DNA of 51,994 nucleotides from contig JAILMY010000029.1 in NCBI GenBank assembly GCA_024692165.1, positions 1 through 51,994 of the forward strand, written 5' to 3'. Shown one piece after another: positions 27,293 to 37,300 of the stretch; position 1 is the stretch's first letter, and each line of letters opens with the position of its first letter. The stretch comes from Butyrivibrio sp. (GTDB lineage Bacteria > Bacillota > Clostridia > Lachnospirales > Lachnospiraceae). A program made the position numbers and the translations under genes. Under the pieces are notes generated by a model. The model was not told where the DNA came from and did not search any database. It worked only from the letters and a program-made list of their open reading frames with translations.

Positions 27293-28336
27293 TTATCTTG
27301 TAAGTACTGTCACTTTGTGGTCGATGTACTCTGATGTTAGGGAAAAAGAACTCTCTATCCCTTCGGTGATATACACATCTCCATCCATAGTGATAAATAC
27401 GGCATCAAACCCCTCATGGTTCTTCCAATAATCTGTTGCCCCATCAAGTCCCTTTACAAAAAGAGCTGTGGAAAGCCCATCGCACATAAGGCCGTCCTCT
27501 CCGATTATGGTAACGGAGATAAGGCCGTTCTTAGCAGGTTTTCCTGTGCCTGGATCTAAAATATGCCAGTAGGTCTCCCCGTTTTCCTCAAAGTATCTTT
27601 CATAGCCTCCGGAGGTTATGATAGCCTTGTCCTTTGTTTCTATGACAGCAAAAACTCCGGATTTACTCTCTTTATATGGACTCTTTATTGCCACCTTCCA
27701 GTTTTCACCGCCGGGCTTTGTTCCGATGCACTGGACATTTCCCCCGAGGTTTATCAGAGCAGAGGTGACTCCCTGCCGCCTGAAATAATCAGCGATCCTG
27801 CTGCTGGTGTATCCCTTGGTAACACTGCCGAGATCGATCTGCATGCCGGGTTCTATGGTTGCGCTGCCATTATCAAGAGCTACCTTCCTGTAATCAACGC
27901 TCTGTAAAAGACTCGAAAGCTCTTTTTCCGATGGCACCTGATACTCTCCAGTGGTGAAACCCCAGGCCTTAAGGACTGGATAAATTGAAATATCAAGAGC
28001 GCCCTCTGTTTCCCTACAGATTTCAAGGGCCCTCGAAAGAAGATCACCTGTAATCTCAGAAAGCTCCGCCTTCCCATTACTGTTAAGGGCGCTGATCTCG
28101 CTCCCTTCATCGGTTACAGAGACCTTTTTCTCAATATCCCTGATCATGGCCTCAGCATCGGCAAGCACCTGATCATTACCATAGGCCTGAAGCTCCATTA
28201 TGGTGTCCATGGCAAAAAGACTTCTGGTCTCCATGATCTTAGTACCGGGCATACTGCTGCAGCCACTTAAAAGCACTGCACAGGCTCCTGCCAGCGCTAT
28301 ATTCTTTTTTAGTAGTTTCTTTAGCTCAATCCTCAT
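27293..28336 (-). CDS. apbE: FAD:protein FMN transferase (ApbE), lipoprotein
   Basis: Lipobox LLSGCSS; SLFAMDTIMELQAYG, DLGSVTKGYTSSRIADYF, GGNVQCIG, ITSGGYERYFEENGETYWHILDPGTGKPA. Confidence 0.92.
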   Translation of the reverse strand: MRIELKKLLKKNIALAGACAVLLSGCSSMPGTKIMETRSLFAMDTIMELQAYGNDQVLADAEAMIRDIEKKVSVTDEGSEISALNSNGKAELSEITGDLLSRALEICRETEGALDISIYPVLKAWGFTTGEYQVPSEKELSSLLQSVDYRKVALDNGSATIEPGMQIDLGSVTKGYTSSRIADYFRRQGVTSALINLGGNVQCIGTKPGGENWKVAIKSPYKESKSGVFAVIETKDKAIITSGGYERYFEENGETYWHILDPGTGKPAKNGLISVTIIGEDGLMCDGLSTALFVKGLDGATDYWKNHEGFDAVFITMDGDVYITEGIESSFSLTSEYIDHKVTVLTR

Positions 28337-28345
28337 AACCTGATA

Positions 28346-30088
28346 TTATCCGGCATAAACCAGCCCTTCAAACAAATCGTCAACCGAATCTCCTCCGATA
28401 GTTGCTGGGTACTCGGTGCTTGTAAACTGCATTCTGACAATTCTGCCATCCCCAAGCTGACAGTCAATCCAGTTCTCGGCATCTGTTCTAAGGGGCTTAA
28501 AGCTCTCGCCGGCAGAAATCACTGCTCCCTGCTCTGTTACATTACCATTTTCATCAACTACATCTGCTGTGATCTCTTTTGTGGAACGAATATCATCTGA
28601 GCACCATGACACTGTGTAATAGTCGCTGCTAAGCACAGGAATTCCGTCTGCTCCAACATTATAATCACCGTAGCAGATAAATGAACCAAAGCTGTCCTCT
28701 TTTCTTCCAAACTGCATCTTCTCAGGATCTGAGAAAAGAGGCTCTATATTGTATCCGTCACTATCCGAAGTCTCAAAAGAATGATAGTACATGGTGCCTG
28801 CTGCCTTTACATCGTCACCGGTAATGTCATACACCAAAAGTGCCCAGTAATCATCCATTTCAGGAATTGTCACATAGATATATTCCTTATTGTCACTAGT
28901 CTTAACATCGTAGAACTTAATAAACCTGTACTCAACAAAAAATGGCTCATCAATGGTCGCTGACTTGCCGTTTCTGATAAGTGTAAGATCCTTGGCATAG
29001 TCATCTCCGTTTTCATCCGGATCCTCAAACTCAGGAGTATATCTAAGATGCAGGCTTTCGTTGTCCTCATCATAGCTTGCGCTTGTAATATAAATATTCG
29101 CAGGAACTATATAGCTTCTGTTATCTGTTACTGCGAATCTCTCATCGATCATACCGGGAAACTCATCGTATCCGATAGTAATATCAGACATTCCGTATGC
29201 GTAGGCTGCAATCTCGTAAGGATTAAAGACCACATGAAGTCCGTCGTTTCCAAGATACCAGTTATAGCCATACTCGTAGTTTTCATAGTCCTCAGGATCG
29301 TTTTCCTTGGGATTAAATCTGTAGTGGGAAAGGCTGCTGTCCAGATCCATGAACTGGTCTTCGTCCTCAGCTGTCTCCAGGAGCTTATCCTTGATGACCT
29401 TATTAAACTCCTCTTCGTCAACCTTCACCACATCAGTAATTGCAATTTCTTTTCCGGTCTCTACATCATAGGTCTGCCCGCCGATTCCGTAGGAACCATG
29501 AACTCCGCCCAGAAAATCATAGCCATAGGAATAATAGCTGAGGATCTTCTCATCAGATCTTATTATGCTGATAGTATCCTCTGAAGCATAGGGACCATAA
29601 AATTCATATCCTTCTTTAAGGGAATTTTCAAAGTCCTCCTTGGCCATCTGTGTCTGTTCAGTGACATACTCCTCTGATCCTGCCTTGTCCGCAGCGGCAA
29701 GATCACTGAGGGTCTGATACATTTCAGGATAATAGTCCTTGCAGGAATCATCCATTAAAAGAACCTCATTGTAACCCTGGAACAGAAGGCCGTTGTTATA
29801 GGTAGAATAGTCTATCTCTGTGTCATCGGTTACCATATCGCCGTCGTAGTAGTTATAAAAATACTTTCTGGCTACGCGGTAGCTTGGCATTGGCTTTATT
29901 GTTGATACATCTGTAGCCTCGCCATCGTTGCCGCCTTCTGGAGTCTGCGCTGTTTCAGCTTCGCTACCTTCTGCGTTTTCTGTTTCTTCAAAGATACTGT
30001 CGTCTTTTCCGGCGTCATTTCCGCCTGCTCCACATCCGCAAAGTGCCAGGCATAATGCCCCCACTGTCAATAAATACTTTTTCTTCAT
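28346..30088 (-). CDS. DUF3298-like lipoprotein
   Basis: Lipobox LCGCGAG; SYGYDFLGGVHGSYGIGGQTYDVETGKEIAITDVV and the LHVVFNPYEIAAYAYGMSDITIGYDEF motif. Confidence 0.75.
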   Translation of the reverse strand: MKKKYLLTVGALCLALCGCGAGGNDAGKDDSIFEETENAEGSEAETAQTPEGGNDGEATDVSTIKPMPSYRVARKYFYNYYDGDMVTDDTEIDYSTYNNGLLFQGYNEVLLMDDSCKDYYPEMYQTLSDLAAADKAGSEEYVTEQTQMAKEDFENSLKEGYEFYGPYASEDTISIIRSDEKILSYYSYGYDFLGGVHGSYGIGGQTYDVETGKEIAITDVVKVDEEEFNKVIKDKLLETAEDEDQFMDLDSSLSHYRFNPKENDPEDYENYEYGYNWYLGNDGLHVVFNPYEIAAYAYGMSDITIGYDEFPGMIDERFAVTDNRSYIVPANIYITSASYDEDNESLHLRYTPEFEDPDENGDDYAKDLTLIRNGKSATIDEPFFVEYRFIKFYDVKTSDNKEYIYVTIPEMDDYWALLVYDITGDDVKAAGTMYYHSFETSDSDGYNIEPLFSDPEKMQFGRKEDSFGSFICYGDYNVGADGIPVLSSDYYTVSWCSDDIRSTKEITADVVDENGNVTEQGAVISAGESFKPLRTDAENWIDCQLGDGRIVRMQFTSTEYPATIGGDSVDDLFEGLVYAG

Positions 30089-30165
30089 TAATCATCTCTC
30101 CTCATAATTTGTTGTTCTGTAAAAATGTAAAGAGCCAAAGACTAGCCTTGACTCTTTTTATCATA

Positions 30166-31245
30166 TCACTGTAATTCATCCATGATGATCTTAACTATGG
30201 TATCAGTTGCGCTGTGAAGACTGCTCTTACTCATGTTCTCCAGGTATTTCTCCCTGTTCTCGTACAGGTCCTCAATGGTCTCCACAAGAATGTCTTCGTC
30301 AAGCTCATCGTTATCAATCACAAGAGAAAATCCCTGCTGCTCAAAGGATTTTGCATTGAGCATCTGATCTCCGCGACTGGATTTAGTTGAAAGCGGAATA
30401 AGAATATTTGGTTTTTTAAGCGCCAGAAGCTCACATATGGAATTTGCTCCGGCTCTTGAAACCACAATATCCGCCATGGCGAAGATATCCTTAAGCTCGC
30501 TCTTTACGTATTCAAACTGCTTATATCCGGGAACAGACAACTTAAGGTTATCCATCTTCTCTTTTCCACAGATATGAACGACATTAAAGTTTGGAAGGAG
30601 CCTTGGAAGGGCGAATCTTACTGTCTCGTTAACCGACTGCGCTCCAAGACTTCCGCCGATTACCATAAGAACCGGCTTGTCATCTGTAAATCCGCAAAGC
30701 TCTTTACCTGCCTGTTTGGATCCCTGGCTGAGTTCATCCCTGATGGGTGTTCCTGTAAGGATTGCCTTGTCTGCCGGAAGAACTCTCATGGTCTCCGGGA
30801 AATTACAGCAGATCTTGCTGGCTCCTGTCATGCTGAGCTTGTTGGCAAGGCCCGGTGTCATATCAGATTCATGTACAATATACGGGATCTTCAAAAAGCC
30901 AGCCGCCCTTACTACAGGTACGCTGACAAAGCCACCCTTTGAAAATACGATATCCGGATTAATTCTCTTAAGCAGGGATATTGCCTCGGAAAAGCCCTTA
31001 AGAACTCTGAAAGGATCAGAAAAGTTCTTGGGGTCAAAGTATCTGCGAAGCTTTCCGGTGGATATTCCAAAATATGGAATATTGAAGTCCTCTATGAGCT
31101 TCTTCTCGATTCCTGTGTATGAACCAATATAAAAAATCTCAAATCCTGCTTCCTTCAGTGCAGGAATAAGCGCAATATTCGGTGTTACGTGGCCTGCACT
31201 TCCACCACCGGTAAGCACGATTCTCTTTGTAGCTGTATCGCTCAC
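30166..31245 (-). CDS. murG: UDP-N-acetylglucosamine--N-acetylmuramyl-(pentapeptide) pyrophosphoryl-undecaprenol N-acetylglucosamine transferase
   Basis: IVLTGGGSAGHVTPNIALIPAL, FSKGGFVSVPVVRAA, HESDMTPGLANKL, VIGGSLGAQSVN, SRAGANSICELLALKKPNILIPL. GTG 31245 with an upstream GAAGG is preferred to TTG 31263. Confidence 0.93.
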   Translation of the reverse strand: MSDTATKRIVLTGGGSAGHVTPNIALIPALKEAGFEIFYIGSYTGIEKKLIEDFNIPYFGISTGKLRRYFDPKNFSDPFRVLKGFSEAISLLKRINPDIVFSKGGFVSVPVVRAAGFLKIPYIVHESDMTPGLANKLSMTGASKICCNFPETMRVLPADKAILTGTPIRDELSQGSKQAGKELCGFTDDKPVLMVIGGSLGAQSVNETVRFALPRLLPNFNVVHICGKEKMDNLKLSVPGYKQFEYVKSELKDIFAMADIVVSRAGANSICELLALKKPNILIPLSTKSSRGDQMLNAKSFEQQGFSLVIDNDELDEDILVETIEDLYENREKYLENMSKSSLHSATDTIVKIIMDELQ

Positions 31246-31269
31246 TTTTTTACCTTCTTCCAACTCTTG

Positions 31270-31521
31270 TTATGCGTTAGCCAGCTTCATAGCCTCTTCA
31301 ATAGCGTATGAAAGCTGATCAGGACAAGATGTGCTTTTGGAGCCGCATCTGATGCCGCGAAGTTTTGCAATCGCATCCTCGCCCTTCATACCCTCAACAA
31401 GTCTTGATACTCCCTGAAGGTTACCGTTACATCCGTTTGTAAAGCTTACATGTTTGATGATTCCACCCTCAACGTCTATATCTATCTGGGTTGAGCATGT
31501 TCCTTTTGTCTTATAAACCAT
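31270..31521 (-). CDS. TSCPD domain-containing protein
   Basis: GSKSTSCPDQLSYAIEEAM signature; GIIKHVSFTNGCNGNLQGVSRLVEGM. Confidence 0.93.
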   Translation of the reverse strand: MVYKTKGTCSTQIDIDVEGGIIKHVSFTNGCNGNLQGVSRLVEGMKGEDAIAKLRGIRCGSKSTSCPDQLSYAIEEAMKLANA

Positions 31522-31525
31522 AAAA

Positions 31526-31571
31526 ATACTATACTCCTGTCAAATAAAAATCTTGATACGGAGTATAGTAT
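31526..31571. repeat. 12-bp perfect inverted repeat upstream of the TSCPD gene
   Basis: ATACTATACTCC - 22 nt - GGAGTATAGTAT; the arm nearest the start codon contains the AGGAG Shine-Dalgarno. Confidence 0.8.
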
Positions 31572-31596
31572 ATCATTTTTGCCGTGCAAAGCCAAT

Positions 31597-32688
31597 TTAA
31601 TCCTCATGGCGAATAAGTCCCTGCTCCAGATATGGAACAATGTACTCATTTTCCACCCTTTCGGAAAACTCCCTTACACCTTCGATTGTCTCTTCGTAGT
31701 TGTCCAAAGTCATCTCGTAGTCCCCTGTGATTATCTGATCCAGCATCAGCCTGTTGATATCAGGGGAAAAATGTATGGTATCCATATAGTTATCCAGATT
31801 TGTAGCAACCTCTGGCTCATTCTGGAAGCAGAAAACCCTGACATTATCATAGGATAGCAGAGCCTTTGTCATCTGCTTTTCATTATAGATATAGGCATCC
31901 CTTTCACCGCTTCTTATGATTCCATCCCACCAAAGCATGGAGTAGATGGGGTAAAAGAAAATGAATTCCGTCTCCGGATGTGCCTCCACCTGCGCCGTTA
32001 AAAGAGCTATATTTGCATCCAGCTCGTTTTGATAGGCCGTCTCCTCCATCATGGGTGTTTCCACTTTTGCCCTGGTGTAAAGTCCCAAAGGCAGCTCCTT
32101 GTTAAAGCTTTTCCACTTTGCCCAGTTGTAGGAAAGTCCCTCATCATAATTTCCTATGAAAGAATTCGCCAGCTGATATGGAATCTTCGTAAGGATGACA
32201 TCCTTATTGAAAAGATACTGCACATCATTAAAGGGATTCCTGTCATACAGGTACATAGGACAGCCTGTGGATTCGTATGTGGTCTCTGCTGATGCGGATA
32301 AAGAAGAAGGGTCTATGTTATAGAAGACTCTCTTGATCTCGTGGTCCTCATAGGCCACATCCAGAAGATAGCACAGATCCGCTGTGGCTCCGTAGGATCT
32401 TATGGCCTTTATGGATGTTCCGCCAAAGGCCTCGTCATACCAGTAATTATTGTTGTTCTCCATAACTGAAGACCCGACAAGAAGAGTGTCATAGTCAAAG
32501 TTTCGAAGCGTCCCAACACACTGATACTCCTTGTCGTGAAGCACAGCCTTAAGTCCAAACCAGGGCTTGTGATAGTGATAGAAGGGGTCCAAAGCAAACA
32601 CTACCGCTGCCACCACAAACATCACAATAAGGATGCTGATAAGAAGCCTCTTTATGAAATTTGCCTCTTTGTTTTTATTTTCGTTCAC
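31597..32688 (-). CDS. Membrane-anchored SGNH/AlgJ-DltD-like protein, partner of the MBOAT protein
   Basis: N-terminal TM; VGSSVMENNNNYW and C-terminal DTIHFSPD spacing; next to an MBOAT gene. Confidence 0.65.
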   Translation of the reverse strand: MNENKNKEANFIKRLLISILIVMFVVAAVVFALDPFYHYHKPWFGLKAVLHDKEYQCVGTLRNFDYDTLLVGSSVMENNNNYWYDEAFGGTSIKAIRSYGATADLCYLLDVAYEDHEIKRVFYNIDPSSLSASAETTYESTGCPMYLYDRNPFNDVQYLFNKDVILTKIPYQLANSFIGNYDEGLSYNWAKWKSFNKELPLGLYTRAKVETPMMEETAYQNELDANIALLTAQVEAHPETEFIFFYPIYSMLWWDGIIRSGERDAYIYNEKQMTKALLSYDNVRVFCFQNEPEVATNLDNYMDTIHFSPDINRLMLDQIITGDYEMTLDNYEETIEGVREFSERVENEYIVPYLEQGLIRHED

Positions 32689-32705
32689 GTTTCATCTTCC
32701 TGTTT

Positions 32706-34256
32706 CTAGAATTGGAAGTAAATAAAGGTACTTACATTTGATAATGATACAAAAGACCAGATAAACAGTACTGTCAAAAAGGCGATGGTCTTTTTATCAA
32801 AGGTTGTATCTTCAATGATCTGCTGCGTATTCTTTCTGGTCATTACAATGGCGCTTACCATAAGCAGCACTATCATGGTAACCATATAAACAACAATCTG
32901 CGCGGAGTCCATGCCAAGCTGGGAAAAGAGCTGCCTGAATACATAGTTTTCTGCAATCTCAAGATTCTCAGCAGTTCTATAAAAGAATCCCGGATAGGTC
33001 CAGAAAAACAGGCGCTTAAACATCTGAAAAGCATAGGTCATATTCTGAGCTCCAAAGAACACCAGCGATATTACAAACATAAGGAAGGTCAGTGCATTTC
33101 CAAGAGCTCTCGGAATTGTTAAAAGCGGGGTTTGTCTAAGCAGATATTTTGCTTTCTTGTTATTATTGCCACTTACCGCTGCTGTGTGAAGTTCGCTTTC
33201 CTTAACTCCCACAATTCCAAGATTATCCCATACTACTAAAAGGCCCTGCATCATACCCCAGCAGATATAGGTCCAGCCTGCACCGTGCCAAAGTCCGCTC
33301 AAAACAAACACAATAATTACGTTAATGATAGTGCGGATTTTGCCCTTTCGGCTGCCCCCAAGAGGGATGTAAACATATTTGATAAAGAATCTTGAAAGAG
33401 TCATGTGCCAGCGCTGCCACAGCTCTTTTGCCGTTGCCGCCTTATAAGGCGAATTAAAGTTTGTAGGAAGCTTAAAGCCCAGCATCAGGCTGACACCTCC
33501 GGCCATGTCACAGTAACCGGAAAAGTCCAGGTAAATCTGGAAAGTATAGGCCAGCATCACCACGATAACCGTAATGGTATCCAGATAGTAGGTGTATTTA
33601 AAGCCATAGACCACGATCTTTGAAAGGGTATCTGCCAGGATCACCTTCTTGGCAAGGCCTATGATAAAGGACATGATGCCCTTTGCCATCCTGTCGGCAT
33701 CGTAGGTTCTAAGACTCTTGTCGTTAAACTGATCTATCATCTCTTTGTGAAAGGCTATTGGACCCTGGATCAGCTTGGGAAAATACACTGTGTACATCAT
33801 GTACTGCAAAAGAGGATAATGAGGTGCATCGCCTCTTGCCCTGTCCACGATAAAAGAAATCTGACCAAAAGTAAAAAAGCTGATTCCTATGGGCATCAGA
33901 ATCTGACGAGTTGTAAGCGCAGCCCCTGTCAGAGCATTTATATTGTCCACAAAAAATCCCATATACTTGAAATAGAATAAAAGCGCCAGATTAAATAAGA
34001 CTCCGATGACCTTTAAAGCCCTTTTCTGCCCGGATCCTGACATTTTTTCCATAAGGGCGCTTAGTCCGTAATTAACCGCAAGGCTTACCAACAGCACCAG
34101 CAAAAATGACAGGCCAAAAGAGTAATAGAAATACAGTGACATCAATATCAAAAAGACATCTGCCACTGCATGTTTTCCTGTTTTATTTATGAAATGCCAT
34201 CCGGCCAAAAGCATCGGCAGAAACAGCAGAATAAACCTGAAGGAATTAAATCCCAT
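32706..34256 (-). CDS. MBOAT-family O-acyltransferase (AlgI/DltB-like)
   Basis: SFFTFGQISFIVD, FPKLIQGPIAFHKEM, ELWQRWHMTLSRFFIKYVYIPLGGSRKG, VFVLSGLWHGAGWTYICWGMMQG. Start MGFNSFRF at 34256. Confidence 0.93.
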   Translation of the reverse strand: MGFNSFRFILLFLPMLLAGWHFINKTGKHAVADVFLILMSLYFYYSFGLSFLLVLLVSLAVNYGLSALMEKMSGSGQKRALKVIGVLFNLALLFYFKYMGFFVDNINALTGAALTTRQILMPIGISFFTFGQISFIVDRARGDAPHYPLLQYMMYTVYFPKLIQGPIAFHKEMIDQFNDKSLRTYDADRMAKGIMSFIIGLAKKVILADTLSKIVVYGFKYTYYLDTITVIVVMLAYTFQIYLDFSGYCDMAGGVSLMLGFKLPTNFNSPYKAATAKELWQRWHMTLSRFFIKYVYIPLGGSRKGKIRTIINVIIVFVLSGLWHGAGWTYICWGMMQGLLVVWDNLGIVGVKESELHTAAVSGNNNKKAKYLLRQTPLLTIPRALGNALTFLMFVISLVFFGAQNMTYAFQMFKRLFFWTYPGFFYRTAENLEIAENYVFRQLFSQLGMDSAQIVVYMVTMIVLLMVSAIVMTRKNTQQIIEDTTFDKKTIAFLTVLFIWSFVSLSNVSTFIYFQF

Positions 34257-34321
34257 TTGTTTTCTCCAATTTAAATCAAGAACATCACGAAGAGTATAAC
34301 AAATTCGAGACTGCAAGTAAA

Positions 34322-34356
34322 ACATCCGGAAGGAACCTATCGTTCCCTCCGGATGT
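34322..34356 (-). terminator. Terminator of the GH10 xylanase gene
   Basis: ACATCCGGA-A-GGAAC...GTTCC-C-TCCGGATGT, followed by TTTT on the minus strand. Confidence 0.75.
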
Positions 34357-34377
34357 AATAGCTTTTGTTTATTCTAA

Positions 34378-37300
34378 TTATTCAGCTGAAAGACGTATTG
34401 TTCCGAATACAGAAGGAGATGACCATCCGTTTCCTGTTGTGTCAGCCCAGCTAAGTGTTCCGCTTCTTGTGCCCTTCTCATTAGCATCGTTGATCTGAAG
34501 CTCAAGTCCAACTCTGCTTCCAGCCCACTTCTTGCTTGTCCACTTAAATGCTGCTTCAATAACATATCCGTCCTCTGTGACTGTTGCTACTGACTTCACA
34601 TTTTTCTCAACACAGTTTGTACCGTTAAAGCTGTGTTCGTTCACATAGTTGATTCTGTACTGCTTATCATCATCCTCATAAGATGTTGACTTGTTGTTGT
34701 TCTCATCGATGAACACTTCCAGAGAATCCTGCTCATGAGCCTGTGAAGAATCCTTGTTGAGAACAGCATCCTTTACCTCTACACGTACATAGAGATTCTT
34801 TTCATCCCAAAGAAGTTTTGCATTAGCAGAAACATTTGCTCCAAGGTTGATAGTAAGTGGAACTTCTTCAGCATTGTTCCATGCCTCATCACTTAAATCA
34901 CCGTCAATCTCAACTGTGCCCTTCTTAACTTCAAGAGCAGGCTTTAAGATTGTCTCTGCAAAGTATTTGCTGTTCTGATTAAGTGAAGTATCGCCAAATG
35001 CAAGTGTCTTTTCACCATCTGTTACAGCAACGTCAATCTTAACATTGCCTGTCTTCAGGGCTTCTTCATTAACATAAATACTCTTTATCTTCTGATAACC
35101 GGTATCTGTTGCATTTGCATTTTCTCTCTTAACTGTCATGGACTTTTTGCGATTGCCGTCGTCCACATAAATTGTAAAGCTGTCAGTATCATCAACTGTG
35201 TTATCAACAACAGAAACGTTGAAGAATAATTTACCGCCTTCTTCCCACATAGGAATAAATGTTGCTTTTGTCTCGGCGTCTCCAAACCCATAGCTATTGC
35301 CTGGTTTGAAGTGATTGCCTACTTTCTGTACAAGTGTTACTTCCTGCTTCTCAGGTTCAAGTTCTCCTGCACCGGCAAGAGCCCAGAAAGCGTTCTTAGC
35401 CTTGTAGTTATCATCGAAAAGAAGTGGATACTGTCTTGCACTTCCGTCTGATCCGCCGCCGTTACTATTCTGGTTCTGAAGCCATGAATGCTTATCTACA
35501 ACACCCCAGATTGTCATACCTGTGAAGTTTACGCCTTCATTCATAAGTCTTCTGATTGTGTCATAGAGCTCTTTATATCTCTCAGCAAGTCTCTCATCCT
35601 TTGAGTTAGCGCTGCCCTTATAATCAAGCTCTGTTACCTGAATCTGATCAACGATCTTATTGTAAGCTCTTGCTGCTTCCTTGAACTGCGTCATTGATGG
35701 CTGACCTGCAGCTACCTGATAGTGAGCCTGCATTCCCATACCATCAATTCTTGCACCTGGAGTAGCCTTAACTGTTCTAAGAAGTTCGCAGATACCCTTA
35801 ACCTTGCTTGTTACATACTCGTTATAATCATTGTAGAAAAGAGCAATGTTTGCAGGCATATACTTGTTAGCATATACGAATGCGTTCTGGATGAACTCAG
35901 GTGAGTGATATACTGCCCACCAGCTTGATTTCTCACTGTCACTTCTGTATGTGCCTGTGCCGTCGCTTACAGCCTCATTAACTACATCCCATCCGTAGAA
36001 CAGATCCTTATACTTGCTGCCGTCTGCTGTGAAGTGTGTAGCAACGCTCTTGATGTAGTACTCAAGACGCTTGTTCATAACTTCAGGTGTTACATAAGGC
36101 TTACTCTCATCATAATCCTCATGGAAGAAGTACTCAGGAGTCTGTGAGTGCCATACAAGTACATGACCTCTTACTCTGATCTTCTTGTCAGGATGCTCGT
36201 TGTTCCAGTTAACAAAATAATCAAGATATCTCTCAGGTGTGTCATAGTTCAGCTCAGGAACCTGAATATCTTCACCGTTAAGATTATAAGTGATGATCTG
36301 CGCACCTTTCTTGATCATTGAATCGGGCTTGAGCTCGTTACCAAGAGTTACACCGTTAAAGTGCTTTGTTACAAGATCCATCTCCATCTGATCAGAAAAC
36401 TCCATGTAACTGATTGCTGTACCAATAATGAAGTCTTCGCCAAGGATTGCTGTCATAGGATCGCGAAGATCTACGATATCGTACTCAACGCCCTTCTCAA
36501 CTGCTTCTGAAGGAGTTGTGTCAACAACGAACTCAACGCTCTCAAGTGTAGCTGAAGCAGGGAAATCCTGATCATTCATAGCCATGATAGCAAAGTGAGT
36601 AACCTCTCCGGATGTTGAAGGGAAAATAGTATATGATGTTTTTCCGCTCTGTCCATAGAAAGGCTGAAGCTCTGTGGCTTTGTTCTCAGATGTTCTGTTG
36701 TTGTCGTCATAGAGCTTAAATGCAAGGTTTAAAGTAGGCTCTTCGAACGTAACAGTAACAGATTTGATCTTTTCTGCATCAAGAGTCTCGCCGATTGGGA
36801 ACCAGTACTCCTGCCACTCAGCTTCATACTTAAGCTCCAGGGATGATTCCTCGCCTGTCCAGTGATTTGTAAGAGCAAGGTTATCTGCGTTAAATACCAA
36901 TTTGCCTTCTTCCTGTGCTGCTCCTGATCCTGGTTGTGGTGCTGGTGCATCTACAGTAATTTCTTTTACAGTTACGCTGTAGGGATATGATTCTACGCCC
37001 TCAGGCATTGACATGATTCCTACATATCTGACTGTTCCGTCATATGTAGGAACAACAGTATATTCGTCTTTACCAACGTAGGAATATCCTGCCTGTTTCT
37101 CGCTCATATCAGCATCATAAAGCTTGATGCAGATGTTGTTGCCCTGATCTGCAACCTTTACTGTTACACCCTTGAAATTTGCTGTGTCATAGGTCTGTCC
37201 AAGGTCATAGCAGAATTCCTGATACTGATCTGTGAAATTAAGCTTTCCTTTAACCTTTTCGCTCTGATTCCATCTTCCGAAGAACTCCGGACCCTGCAGC

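Noticed and set aside
30129-30159. AAAGAG...CTCTTT hairpin after murG
   Set aside because: Imperfect stem with a weak T-tract; possibly a terminator but not strong enough to list as a feature.
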